Assembly: GCF_003712195.1 (NCBI RefSeq)
Contig: NZ_RDSD01000015.1
Span: 46,576-110,575, forward strand
Reading direction: 5' to 3'
DNA: 64,000 nucleotides
DNA from: Proteiniphilum sp. X52
GTDB lineage: Bacteria; Bacteroidota; Bacteroidia; Bacteroidales; Dysgonomonadaceae
Part shown: one piece after another, positions 54,240 to 62,708 of the stretch
How positions within the stretch are numbered: position 1 is the stretch's first letter
Layout: each line of letters starts with the position of its first letter
Made by a program: the position numbers and the translations under genes
The notes under the pieces: generated by a model
Seen by the model: only the letters and a program-made list of their open reading frames with translations
Told to the model about the DNA's origin: nothing
Database searches by the model: none

Positions 54240-54986
54240 ATGACATACAAAGTAGAAAAGGTAAACCCTTATGATCCCGACCAGCCGAAGAAGGAGCAGG
54301 TAAAACGCATGTTCGACAGTATCGCCCCGAAATACGACACCCTGAACGGAACACTCTCACTGGGGATTGATAATTATTGGCGGAGCGATGCGCTGAAAGA
54401 ACTCAGAAAATATCCCCACAAACAGTTATTGGATATTGCCACCGGCACGGGAGACTTCGCGATCCTGGCACAGAAGATACTACAGCCGGAGAAGATCACG
54501 GCGGTGGACATCTCCGAAGGGATGATGAATGTCGGCAAAGAAAAAGTCAAGGCAAAAGGATTGGAGGATATCATCACCTTCGAAGTGCAGGATTGTGCAA
54601 ACCTCACTTTTGCTGACAACAGTTTCGATGCGGTTACTATCGCTTTTGGGGTACGTAACTTTGAAGAAATCGACAAAAGTTTTCAGGAAATACTCCGGGT
54701 GCTGAAGGCGGGAGGCCTGTTTCTTTTTATCGAACTTACCACGCCGCGGGAAACACCCATGAAACAGTTGTACGCCACGTATACCCAATATGTGATGCCG
54801 CTCTTGTCGGGTATATTCTCCACCGAACAGCGTGCATACCGCTATCTGCCCGAATCTATCGCTGCTTTTCCACAGGGAAGAGAGATGATGTGGATCCTGA
54901 AGAAGAATGGCTTTACCAATATCCGGTTAAGAAGGTATACGCTCGGGATCGTCACCCTCTATATGGCAGAAAAACCTATTGACTAA
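54240..54986 (+). CDS. menG: Demethylmenaquinone methyltransferase
   Basis: The 248-residue enzyme uses S-adenosylmethionine to make menaquinone from demethylmenaquinone (UbiE/MenG family). The SAM-binding motif LLDIATGTGD is at residues 63-72. AVDISEGMMNVGKEK, DNSFDAVTIAFGVRNFEEIDKSFQEILRVLKAGG and the C-terminal YRYLPESIAAFPQG motif are typical. In an anaerobic Bacteroidota it serves menaquinone for fumarate respiration. It follows purC by 36 nt. Its TAA stop is the first base set of an 8-bp repeat array. Confidence 0.95.
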   Translation: MTYKVEKVNPYDPDQPKKEQVKRMFDSIAPKYDTLNGTLSLGIDNYWRSDALKELRKYPHKQLLDIATGTGDFAILAQKILQPEKITAVDISEGMMNVGKEKVKAKGLEDIITFEVQDCANLTFADNSFDAVTIAFGVRNFEEIDKSFQEILRVLKAGGLFLFIELTTPRETPMKQLYATYTQYVMPLLSGIFSTEQRAYRYLPESIAAFPQGREMMWILKKNGFTNIRLRRYTLGIVTLYMAEKPID

Positions 54987-55080
54987 TGTGCCAATGAGTC
55001 AATGTGACAATGAGACAATGTGCCAATGTGTCAATGTGTGAATGTGCCAATGTGAGAATGAGACAATGGGACAATGAGAA
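54985..55080. repeat. 8-bp tandem array, 12 units
   Basis: Exactly 96 bp is made of 12 units of the form AATGNGNN (AATGTGCC, AATGAGTC, AATGTGAC, AATGAGAC and so on), beginning in the menG stop codon. The remaining 67 bp to aroE has no gene. Confidence 0.85.
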
Positions 55081-55147
55081 TAATAATTAAAAAGAAATCG
55101 GAAGTAAAGAAGTCTGGGTTCTGTCATTTTCAATTTTCAATGTACGA

Positions 55148-55900
55148 ATGGATACATATGGCTTAATCGGTTTTCCTCTAAAGCATTCCTTTTCAGCGCA
55201 ATTCTTCGCTGAGAAGTTTCAGCGTGAGGGGATCGACGCTGAATACCTTAACTTCGAAATCGAAGATATCCACGAGATTCGCCAAATTATCCTATTCAAC
55301 CAAAAACTGAAAGGGCTGAATGTAACCATTCCCTACAAGGAACAGGTAATCCATTTTCTGGATGAAACCTCACCTGAAGCGCGAAAAATCGGTGCCGTGA
55401 ACGTAATCAAAGTGGAGAGGAGACCAGGGGATATGTATTATTACAAGCTTACAGGTTACAACACCGATTATATAGGATTCAAACGATCAATTGCGCCGCT
55501 GATGGATCGGGCATCCCACAGAAAAGCCCTGATATTGGGCACCGGTGGCGCTTCGAAAGCGGTTGCCCAGGCACTTACAGACTTGCAAGCCGAATGGAAA
55601 CTGGTGTCGCGTACTCCCGGGAAGGGGAAACTTACCTATAGCGATCTTTCGCAAGCGGTCATTTCAGAGTATACGCTCATTATCAACGCGTCGCCGGTAG
55701 GCACCTTCCCTGAAATGGATCATTGTCCCGATATACCCTATGATCTTCTCTCGTCCCGTCATTTATTGTATGATCTGATCTACAATCCCGAAGAGACACT
55801 TTTTCTGCGAAAAGGAAAAGCACAGGGTGCCACGACCAAAAACGGCAGGGAGATGCTGGAGCTTCAGGCACTGGCTGCCTGGGAGATATGGCAAAAATAA
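55148..55900 (+). CDS. aroE: Shikimate dehydrogenase
   Basis: The 250-residue enzyme reduces 3-dehydroshikimate with NADPH. The catalytic Lys64 (TIPYKEQ) and Asp107 (YNTDYIGF) are present. SFSAQFF near residues 14-20 binds the substrate, and the Rossmann loop GTGGASKAV starts at 131. ASPVGTFP and NGREMLELQA are typical. It is the last gene of the purF-phoH-purC-menG-aroE series and converges on the duplicated-domain protein. The slightly short length is normal for this phylum. Confidence 0.95.
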   Translation: MDTYGLIGFPLKHSFSAQFFAEKFQREGIDAEYLNFEIEDIHEIRQIILFNQKLKGLNVTIPYKEQVIHFLDETSPEARKIGAVNVIKVERRPGDMYYYKLTGYNTDYIGFKRSIAPLMDRASHRKALILGTGGASKAVAQALTDLQAEWKLVSRTPGKGKLTYSDLSQAVISEYTLIINASPVGTFPEMDHCPDIPYDLLSSRHLLYDLIYNPEETLFLRKGKAQGATTKNGREMLELQALAAWEIWQK

Positions 55901-55901
55901 C

Positions 55902-55932
55902 CGCCCCCTTACTTCCTTTCAGTAAAGGGGCG
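55902..55932. terminator. Hairpin between convergent aroE and the PepSY-like gene
   Basis: The 12-bp stem CGCCCCCTTACT / AGTAAAGGGGCG with one mismatch and a 7-nt loop lies directly after aroE. There is no U tract, so termination strength is uncertain. Confidence 0.55.
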
Positions 55933-56011
55933 ATCGAATCCTTAGTCATTGTATTTAGAAGAATATGCTAACTAAGAAATATATAGAGGTGCGATAGTGT
56001 AGTTTGTTTTT

Positions 56012-56659
56012 TTACAATGACATCGGAACTTCTTCTGTTTCTTCCTGTTGCTGTTCCTGAGAAGCAGGCGGTGCCACTTCTTCTCCTTCTCCATTCAGGT
56101 AGAATACTTTCTCAGACTCATCCGTCTTGCTGGTACCCTTCACCTCAGTGATACCTTGCTCTGCGTTGTATCTCAACGAGGTTACATCATAGGCCTCGGC
56201 AATTGAACGGATAGCATCCTGTACTTTTTCGCCCAGTTCTTCGAACTTAACATTCACGAATCCGTTGTCTTGCATCACTCCCGACAATTCTGCCGATGGA
56301 GCCTCTTGCTCTTGTTCTATTGTTTCCGACTCTTCGGTCGTTGCCGGAGCTTCTACTTCTTTTCCTTCAGCATCAAGATAAACTACTCTTTCAGACTCAT
56401 CATCTTTTTTCGTCAGTTCCACTTTTGTGAGTTGCTTTTCAGCATTATACTTAAGCGCTTTGATATCATATTCCTGGGCAAAGGCGCTTATCGCTGCCTG
56501 AACGGCTTCACTGAGATCCTGCAACTGCACATCCACAAAACCATCATTTTCCAAAACTACGGCCACAGTGGCTTGTTGCTGACTAGCTTGTGCTTGTTGA
56601 ACGTTTGTCGTAATAAGCATACCTGCGATAATGGCGATTGATAAAATTACTTTTTTCAT
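56012..56659 (-). CDS. Secreted protein with two PepSY-like repeats
   Basis: The 215-residue protein has a signal peptide (SIAIIAGMLITTNVQQAQAS) and two homologous domains of about 70 residues, 37-106 and 130-199. Both read NGFV-x-V, then an Asp/Glu-rich helix (EAVQAAISAFAQEYD / EKVQDAIRSIAEAYD), YNAE, T-x-V and ESE-x-V-x-YL. They look like the PepSY-like domains of Bacteroidota periplasmic proteins, which is a guess from pattern. The linker (107-129) and the C-terminal tail (200-215) are rich in Glu and Gln. The protein is very acidic. It is divergent from the hybrid histidine kinase and is the nearest candidate partner. Confidence 0.78.
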   Translation of the reverse strand: MKKVILSIAIIAGMLITTNVQQAQASQQQATVAVVLENDGFVDVQLQDLSEAVQAAISAFAQEYDIKALKYNAEKQLTKVELTKKDDESERVVYLDAEGKEVEAPATTEESETIEQEQEAPSAELSGVMQDNGFVNVKFEELGEKVQDAIRSIAEAYDVTSLRYNAEQGITEVKGTSKTDESEKVFYLNGEGEEVAPPASQEQQQEETEEVPMSL

Positions 56660-56850
56660 AACGATAAATTTTTAGAAAAATAAAAACTGCATGATTGAAT
56701 TTTTATTCCGTTTGTTTTTTTGGCGACTCTCGCCGCTATGTATATATCAAATCGGATACCAAACACTACAAAGAAACCACGCACACACCATAAGGCACAT
56801 ACTGCAAGCATCTTACCCTTTTAACATAATGAACATGCCAGTGACCGCTG

Positions 56851-56919
56851 TTGTGGAAAAAATGTGGAAATTGTGGAAAATCTCCACAACCGGGGCATGC
56901 GATTCCACAATTTCCACAA
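56851..56919. promoter_or_regulatory. Cluster of six TGTGGAAA/TTTCCACA motifs
   Basis: TTGTGGAAA, ATGTGGAAA and TTGTGGAAA are followed by TCTCCACAA, ATTCCACAA and TTTCCACAA. A perfect 16-bp inverted repeat (56863-56878 / 56903-56918) and a nested one (56871-56877 / 56883-56889) are formed. It could be a multi-site operator or a terminator-like structure. The motif is close to a DnaA box, but differs from TTATCCACA. Confidence 0.6.
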
Positions 56920-56949
56920 TGTAGGGCTGCCCGGAAAAATTCCACGAAC

Positions 56950-57183
56950 GGACTATTTCAGTCGAACTATATTATTTGAGTCGAACCGGACTATTCTCAT
57001 CTGAGCCCCTTTGAGTCGTACCGGGATATTCTCATCCGAGGTCGTTTGAATCGCACCCGGATATTCTCATCCGAGGCCCTTTTGAGTCGAATCGGGCCCT
57101 TTGAGTCGCGAGCTCGTCGATTTTCGATGCTGTGTCAGGTAAAACGGGCAAACTCGTTCTGGCCTCTCCCGACAGAATAGTCC
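56950..57183 (+). repeat. Large palindromic element, copy D
   Basis: The 234-bp element is bounded by perfect 8-bp inverted repeats GGACTATT (56950-56957) and AATAGTCC (57176-57183). The right part, GTTCTGGCCTCTCCCGAC, matches the GTTCTGCCCTCACTTGAC core of copy B. The TTTGAGTCG..TCGATTTTC module matches copy C. The left part is expanded by 35-bp tandem repeats. Confidence 0.6.
56975..57080 (+). repeat. Three 35-36-bp tandem direct repeats
   Basis: Units begin at 56975, 57010 and 57045, each with TTTGA-TCG near the start and TATTCTCATC in the middle. A truncated 19-bp unit and a further TTTGAGTCG follow (57081-57108). The repeats touch each other without spacers, so this is not a CRISPR array. 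Confidence 0.85.
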
Positions 57184-57191
57184 AAACGGAC

Positions 57192-57222
57192 TTGGTTCTT
57201 CTCTTAGTTTTCACTATATTTG
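57192..57222 (+). promoter_or_regulatory. Promoter of the hybrid kinase, TTG-N20-TATATTTG
   Basis: TTG at 57192-57194 and TATATTTG at 57215-57222 are 20 bp apart, a good Bacteroidota promoter. The predicted start is near 57228, upstream of both possible start codons (57307 and 57358). Confidence 0.65.
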
Positions 57223-57357
57223 AATTGTTTTTGGCCTATATAAAGTATCGGGGACAGTCTCTTGCCCCTTTTATAAGGGATTTAAGTTCCGCATCTCTCT
57301 TTCGAGATGTATGCGATTGACTTGCGAAACCCGGGCAAGGATCTAAAAATTGGACGA

Positions 57358-59925
57358 ATGGAACAAAAAAAATCACCGGAACAGAGAGTCAGGATAAAAA
57401 TAGGATTGATATTTCTTGTGGTCATTCTCTATTTTTCCGGATTATTCGTCTACTCTTATTCCCTTAAAAAGAATATGGACCTCCAAAAATCGGAGATGGA
57501 CAATTCCTATAAAGTCCTGTCCCGGAGCAATCAGCTAATTGTATCCATCCAACAGGCACAGAACGTGTTGAATATGTACCTCTCCTCTCCCCGGCGGGTA
57601 TTCCAACAGCAATACGATTCTATTTCATCCGACATATCCCTGCAAATACTGCACATAAAGGATATGAAGCGGGAGAAGGAGCAAGATGTGCTGCTACAGG
57701 ATATCGATTCGCTCCTACAGGAAAAAAACAGGATCGTACGCAGGTTGACGGGCCTTTTCAGATCTCAAAACCCTCTTACGGAACTCGACGAAAAGATCAG
57801 CAGCTACGATGAGATCATCCAGGATTCTGTCACAGTGATCACCAGTACCGACACGACAAAGGTGGTGGAAGAAACCCCGAAAAAGGGATTTTGGAACCGC
57901 CTGAGAAATGTTTTTGACCCCCAGCACACACCCGACACAACCATCAATATCATACGAATCGAACAAGAAGCAAGGTCCACTTCAAGGGTAGATACCAGCA
58001 TGTATGCCGATCTGAAAAATATAACGGAAGAGGCGTCGAAATCCTACCTCACCCGCATACAGGGGATTGAGAGGGAGGTGCGGGAGCTCCTGGTTGCCGA
58101 ACAAAATATTTCACTCCACATTTCCCAACTCACGAATGAGTTTTATAATGAAACCATCCGGATCGCATGGAGGGGAACAGAAAACAGCGAAAAGCTCACC
58201 CAGCGGATTTTCCGATTTGCCATTGTCGTTGGCGCACTTTCCATCTTTTTTATTCTTATCATCATTTTTTTCATAACCGACGATCTCAATAAAGGACAAA
58301 AAGCGAGGGCAGACTTGGTAAAGGAGAAACAACTTACCGAAGAGTTGATCGAGAGCCGGCACAAATTGCTCTTAGCCGTATCGCACGACGTCAAAACGCC
58401 CCTGAGTTCAATGATGGGATATATGGAAATGTGGGATTCGGAAGAGAGCGACGAAAACAAAAAGCGGCAACTGCGGTCTGCCCGCAATTCGGGAAAACAC
58501 ATCCTGAATATGCTCACCAATCTGCTTGAGTTCTCGCGCCTGCAACAGAATTCGGCCAAACTCCACTATAGCCAATTCGACCTTATTGAGTTGATGGAGG
58601 ACATCATCCGCATGTTCCAACCTTTGACGGATGAAAAATCATTGGACCTGAAGTGGGAAAATCTGGCCTCTTCCCCATTGTATATCAATACGGATTACAC
58701 AATCCTAAAACAGATACTTACCAATGTGGTTTCCAACGCCGTGAAGTACACACTCCAAGGCAGCGTCGTCATCCGATTGCAAAATAAAGACCAACTGGTT
58801 TTCACTGTTATCGACAGCGGCATCGGCATAGATTCCAACGAATTGCCTGAAATATTCAAGCCTTTTTCCCGCATGCAAAATCCATTGAAAGCAGAAGGGA
58901 GCGGCTTCGGAATGTACGTCACAAAAGGATTGGTAGACTTGCTAAATGGAACTATCGCGGTGACATCGGAGAAAGGAAAAGGAACCTGCGTCACCATCTC
59001 CCTCCCCATACGGCAGCTATCGGGAAAAGATGTGCCGGGCGGCAATGGCGGCAACTCCGTTATCACCGGCAGCAACAACCCTGTACCAAAGGAAATGCAG
59101 TTCCACAAGATACTGGTCTTTGAAGATGATGTTTCATTGGGAAATATGATCAGGGAGTATCTTGTTCGCAACGGGCATAAGGTAAAACTATGTGGCAACC
59201 CGGATGACGTGAATGGATTTCTGAGGGTGATCTCCTTGTTCGACATCGTATTTACCGACATGCAAATGACAAAGATCACGGGGACGGATATCCTGCGCGA
59301 GATCAGGAAAAGAGACAGCAGCATACCTGTATGGTTAATGACGGCCCACGACGACTATTCCACCGAGAGAGCTCTCTCGGAGGGATTTTCCGGCTTAATA
59401 AGGAAGCCTATCCGGATGAGCGGGATTGCTGATATCCTGTCGAAGGAAAAAAAAATCCTGGATAAGGAGAAACGAATCCCCGATAAAGAGAGAAAGACTC
59501 CGGCAGAGGAAGAAAAAAATCATACCGGGGGAGACAATGTCCAACTACCGGAAAAAATGAATTCCGGAGATGGAGGAAACGCCCTTAGTGAGAAATTCCC
59601 GCAACTTTCCGCTCTTTTTCAGGAAGATGAAGAGTCCATCAAAGAGATCCTGGCAAGTTTTGTCGGGTCGGCCACTAAAGATATGGACATCCTCGCCACA
59701 TACATCGAAGAGGGAGACTTTGAGAAAGCGCAACAATTAAGCCACAGGATCCACCCCTTCTTAAGTCAGCTGGATGCCGATCACATGTGTGTGGTTTTGC
59801 GCAAAATGGACAGGCTGCGAGGAGAAGACGAATCATCCTATCCCCATTGGAAAGAAGAGTTATTAAAAACAGTGGAGGAAATAAGAAAATTCACCGTGGA
59901 TATCAGCAATAACTACTTGTCGTAA
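57358..59925 (+). CDS. Hybrid histidine kinase with receiver and Hpt domains
   Basis: From the ATG at 57358 (MEQKKSPEQR) the protein has 855 residues; an ATG at 57307 would add 17. Two membrane helices (about 15-32 and 295-318) flank a helical periplasmic domain. The kinase acceptor His343 is in AVSHDVKTPLSSMMGYME. The ATPase domain has NVVSNAVKYT and DSGIGID. The receiver acceptor Asp634 is in FTDMQMT. A Lys/Glu-rich linker follows, and the C-terminal Hpt domain has His796 in SHRIHPFLSQL. A full His-Asp-His relay is therefore encoded in one protein, with the response regulator gene directly opposite (27 bp between stops). Confidence 0.93.
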   Translation: MEQKKSPEQRVRIKIGLIFLVVILYFSGLFVYSYSLKKNMDLQKSEMDNSYKVLSRSNQLIVSIQQAQNVLNMYLSSPRRVFQQQYDSISSDISLQILHIKDMKREKEQDVLLQDIDSLLQEKNRIVRRLTGLFRSQNPLTELDEKISSYDEIIQDSVTVITSTDTTKVVEETPKKGFWNRLRNVFDPQHTPDTTINIIRIEQEARSTSRVDTSMYADLKNITEEASKSYLTRIQGIEREVRELLVAEQNISLHISQLTNEFYNETIRIAWRGTENSEKLTQRIFRFAIVVGALSIFFILIIIFFITDDLNKGQKARADLVKEKQLTEELIESRHKLLLAVSHDVKTPLSSMMGYMEMWDSEESDENKKRQLRSARNSGKHILNMLTNLLEFSRLQQNSAKLHYSQFDLIELMEDIIRMFQPLTDEKSLDLKWENLASSPLYINTDYTILKQILTNVVSNAVKYTLQGSVVIRLQNKDQLVFTVIDSGIGIDSNELPEIFKPFSRMQNPLKAEGSGFGMYVTKGLVDLLNGTIAVTSEKGKGTCVTISLPIRQLSGKDVPGGNGGNSVITGSNNPVPKEMQFHKILVFEDDVSLGNMIREYLVRNGHKVKLCGNPDDVNGFLRVISLFDIVFTDMQMTKITGTDILREIRKRDSSIPVWLMTAHDDYSTERALSEGFSGLIRKPIRMSGIADILSKEKKILDKEKRIPDKERKTPAEEEKNHTGGDNVQLPEKMNSGDGGNALSEKFPQLSALFQEDEESIKEILASFVGSATKDMDILATYIEEGDFEKAQQLSHRIHPFLSQLDADHMCVVLRKMDRLRGEDESSYPHWKEELLKTVEEIRKFTVDISNNYLS

Positions 59926-59952
59926 GATTGTCCGGTTGTAGGGGATCCCACC

Positions 59953-61311
59953 CTATAGGCCAATATTGTACTGATGCATTTTATTGTAGAGTGTTTTCCT
60001 GTCGATCTGCAGCAGGATAGCGGCTTTGGTCTTGTTCCCTTTCACCTGCTCAAGGGCCCTGAGTATTCGTTCCTTCTCCTCCTCCGGCTCCACCGAGAGA
60101 GAGAGATCCATTTTGGGTAATGATTCTTCCTTTCTTGTAGTGAGTAGGGGTAAACTCTCGGCTGTGATGATGTCGCCCCTTGTAAAGAGGACAGCCCTTC
60201 GTATCACATTTCGTAATTCTCTCAGATTTCCAGGCCAGTGATAGTTCTTCAACACGGCCAGCGCGTCAGGGGAAATGACTGCCACCTCCCGGCCAAGTTC
60301 CCTATTGGCTTCTTCCCTGAAATGAGCCGCATAAGATGGAATATCTTCCACACATTCCCGCAATGATGGTACCCTGATCATGAATTCATTCAACCGGTGG
60401 TAGAGATCCTCCCTGAAATTCCCCTCCTCAATCGCCTTCTCCAGATTTTCATTCGTAGCAGTGATAATCCGCACATCCACATCCAGGTCCGTGGAAGTAC
60501 CTACCGGCCTCACCTTCTTTTCCTGTAAGGAACGAAGCAACTGCATCTGCACTCCATAAGGCAGATTACCCACCTCATCAAGGAACAGCGTTCCGCCATG
60601 TGCTTCCCGGAAAAAACCGGTTTTATCTTCTATCGCGGAGGTAAAAGATCCTTTTTTATGCCCGAAAAGTTCACTCGGCGCCAATTCAATCGACAAGCTA
60701 CCGCAATCCACCGCGATAAAGGGACCAGCGGAGCGGTTACTCCGGGTATGTATGAGACGCGCCACATGCTCCTTTCCGGTCCCGCTATCACCTATGACCA
60801 TCACCGCCATCTGGGTGGGCGCCACTAAATCGATATGGGTGTACATCTGCAAAGAAAGCGGGCTTTGTCCCTCCACAAACACCTTGGCCTCCTTATTGTA
60901 TTTTCTCTCGGGTCGCGGCTTCTCAACGGGAGCGAGACGCTCCCGCTTCGCTTCAAAAGCCGCTTCAATTTTTTTTGTAAGGATGTCGGGGTTGATCGGT
61001 TTTTCCAGAAAATCGAAAGCACCCAGTTTGATTGCCGACACAGCCGTCTGGACTTCACCGTAACCCGTCATGATAATTACCGGTACCGACAGACGCTTTT
61101 CGTTCAACCAACTCAATAACATAATACCGTCGCCATCAGGCAAACGCAGGTCGGAAAGCACTAACTGGAAAGGTTCGGATTGAGAAAGCGCCTCCTGGGC
61201 CGCCACCATGCCTGAGCATAGCGTTGCCGGAAACCCGCTCCGTTCGAACCATTTTTGAAGCATAAGCCCAAAAGAACGATCATCTTCAACTATCAGTATC
61301 CTTCCGTTCAT
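59953..61311 (-). CDS. NtrC-family sigma-54-dependent response regulator
   Basis: The 452-residue protein starts at the ATG at 61311 (a GTG lies one codon upstream). It has a receiver with Asp54 in LVLSDLRLPDGDG, an AAA+ domain with Walker A GDSGTGKE (about 174-181) and Walker B LFLDEV, and a Fis-type HTH (ALEQVKGNKTKAAILLQIDRKTLYNKM). The sigma-54 contact loop, normally GAFTGA, reads GSFTSA (about 221-226). It is probably the last step of the phosphorelay from the convergent hybrid kinase. The target genes are unknown; I see no obvious -24/-12 promoter (GG-N10-GC) that would identify them nearby. Confidence 0.93.
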   Translation of the reverse strand: MNGRILIVEDDRSFGLMLQKWFERSGFPATLCSGMVAAQEALSQSEPFQLVLSDLRLPDGDGIMLLSWLNEKRLSVPVIIMTGYGEVQTAVSAIKLGAFDFLEKPINPDILTKKIEAAFEAKRERLAPVEKPRPERKYNKEAKVFVEGQSPLSLQMYTHIDLVAPTQMAVMVIGDSGTGKEHVARLIHTRSNRSAGPFIAVDCGSLSIELAPSELFGHKKGSFTSAIEDKTGFFREAHGGTLFLDEVGNLPYGVQMQLLRSLQEKKVRPVGTSTDLDVDVRIITATNENLEKAIEEGNFREDLYHRLNEFMIRVPSLRECVEDIPSYAAHFREEANRELGREVAVISPDALAVLKNYHWPGNLRELRNVIRRAVLFTRGDIITAESLPLLTTRKEESLPKMDLSLSVEPEEEKERILRALEQVKGNKTKAAILLQIDRKTLYNKMHQYNIGL

Positions 61312-61364
61312 CACCTCCCCAACCAGTAATGGTGTAAAGATAGTGGTTTTTCAAGAAAATCAGC

Positions 61365-61372
61365 TAATTTTG
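61365..61372 (+). promoter_or_regulatory. -7 box TAATTTTG of the M24 peptidase gene
   Basis: TAATTTTG lies 22 nt before the ATG at 61395. The -33 region is TGGTTTTTC rather than a clear TTG. Confidence 0.45.
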
Positions 61373-61394
61373 ACGTCAAAAAGCCACATTTTAT

Positions 61395-62567
61395 ATGAAC
61401 ACATTACCGTTATATGAAGCCGACTCAAGGCTGAAAAGAGTACAACAAACTATCACAGAGATGGAAACGGAGGCTTGCATCATCACTTCACCCGTCAATC
61501 AGTACTGGCTCTGTGGATTTATTTTCGACGGATGTATGTTCCTATTCCCGGAAGGGGATCCCATTTTATTTGTCAAACGCCCTTCCAATATTGCGGATGA
61601 ACGTGCAAGACAGATCCGCAAACCGGAACAGATTCCCGACATGTTACGGGAAATCGGAATATCTTTGCCCAAACGCATTTTGGTCGAAGCCGACCAACTC
61701 TCTTTCAGCGCGGCTACTCGCTTGCAAGCGGCATTGGGTATGCCGGAAATTAAGAATGTTTCAGGGGAAGTAAGGAAAATACGATCAGTAAAATCTGAAT
61801 ACGAGCTGGAGCAGATGCGGGAGAGCGCCAGGATTCACACCTATGTGTATGAATTAATCCCCTCTTTGTATCGTGAAGGAATGACCGACCTGGAGCTACA
61901 GATAGAAATAGAACGTCAGATGCGCCTCCATGGGTCAGTGGGTATCTTCCGCTCCTTCGGCGAGAATATGGAGATCTTTATGGGTAGCATGCTGGCCGGC
62001 GACAATGCCCAGGCAGCCTCACCCTATGATTATGCCCTGGGTGGAGCAGGAATCTCTCCCCTGTTGCCGCTGGGAGCCAACGGCACACTCCTCGCACCGG
62101 GCACCACGCTGATGGTGGACATGGCAGGAAATTACCGTCCTTGGATGGACGACATGACCCGCACTTTTGCAATCGAGCATGCACCCGATATCGCCTATAA
62201 AGCACACCAGGTGTCGATCGATATCCACAATGCCATCATCAAGAACTTCCGGGCCGGAGCTCTTTGTTCCGAGCTCTATTTGCTGGCGGAAGAGATGGTC
62301 AACCAAAATGGGTTAGCCCCCTATTTCATGGGAACAAAACAGCAGGCCCGGTTTATTGGCCACGGTGTAGGACTGGAGATCAACGAGCCGCCGGTACTTA
62401 CCCCACGTTCGAGAGAGGTGCTGGAACCGGGAATGGCATTTGCCCTGGAGCCGAAATTCGTACTTCCCGGCATCGGTGCCGTGGGGATAGAGAATACCTA
62501 CGTGGTACACGAATCGGGTCTTGAGAAGATCACCCTCTGCGAAGAGGCGATGAAGGTATTGTCATAG
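61395..62567 (+). CDS. M24-family Xaa-Pro aminopeptidase-like protein
   Basis: The 390-residue protein has an N-terminal creatinase-like domain (about 1-130) and a C-terminal pita-bread peptidase domain. The metal ligands are visible: VDMAGNYRPWMDDMTRTF (two Asp), FIGHGVGLEINEPP (His), ALEPKF and GIENTYVV (two Glu). No signal peptide is seen, so it is cytoplasmic. It would remove N-terminal residues preceding proline or act as a related dipeptidase. It is divergent from the NtrC-type regulator gene and appears monocistronic; the following 141 bp have no gene. Confidence 0.92.
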   Translation: MNTLPLYEADSRLKRVQQTITEMETEACIITSPVNQYWLCGFIFDGCMFLFPEGDPILFVKRPSNIADERARQIRKPEQIPDMLREIGISLPKRILVEADQLSFSAATRLQAALGMPEIKNVSGEVRKIRSVKSEYELEQMRESARIHTYVYELIPSLYREGMTDLELQIEIERQMRLHGSVGIFRSFGENMEIFMGSMLAGDNAQAASPYDYALGGAGISPLLPLGANGTLLAPGTTLMVDMAGNYRPWMDDMTRTFAIEHAPDIAYKAHQVSIDIHNAIIKNFRAGALCSELYLLAEEMVNQNGLAPYFMGTKQQARFIGHGVGLEINEPPVLTPRSREVLEPGMAFALEPKFVLPGIGAVGIENTYVVHESGLEKITLCEEAMKVLS

Positions 62568-62708
62568 AAACTTTTTCTAGCAAATATTCGCAAACACGCA
62601 ATATTGTTATTATGGTTGAACCTGAACACGGGGATGCCTATCACCCGCCCTAAATAGATGCCCGCAGGCAATCCGTATCCATAAGAGATGTAGGGAAATT
62701 TTCTTGTT

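Larger units (their letters stand above)
56660..57357. other. 700-bp non-coding region upstream of the hybrid kinase
   Basis: No credible gene is seen. It holds a TGTGGAAA-type motif cluster (56851-56919), a large palindromic element with internal tandem repeats (56950-57183) and the kinase promoter (57192-57222). A weak open frame at 56691-56924 lacks any recognisable feature. Confidence 0.7.

Noticed and set aside
56851..56919. Replication origin with DnaA boxes
   Set aside because: Motifs are TGTGGAAA rather than the consensus TTATCCACA, and no dnaA, dnaN or AT-rich unwinding element is seen; kept only as an open question.
56975..57108. Possible CRISPR array
   Set aside because: The 35-bp units are contiguous with no unique spacers and no cas genes are present.
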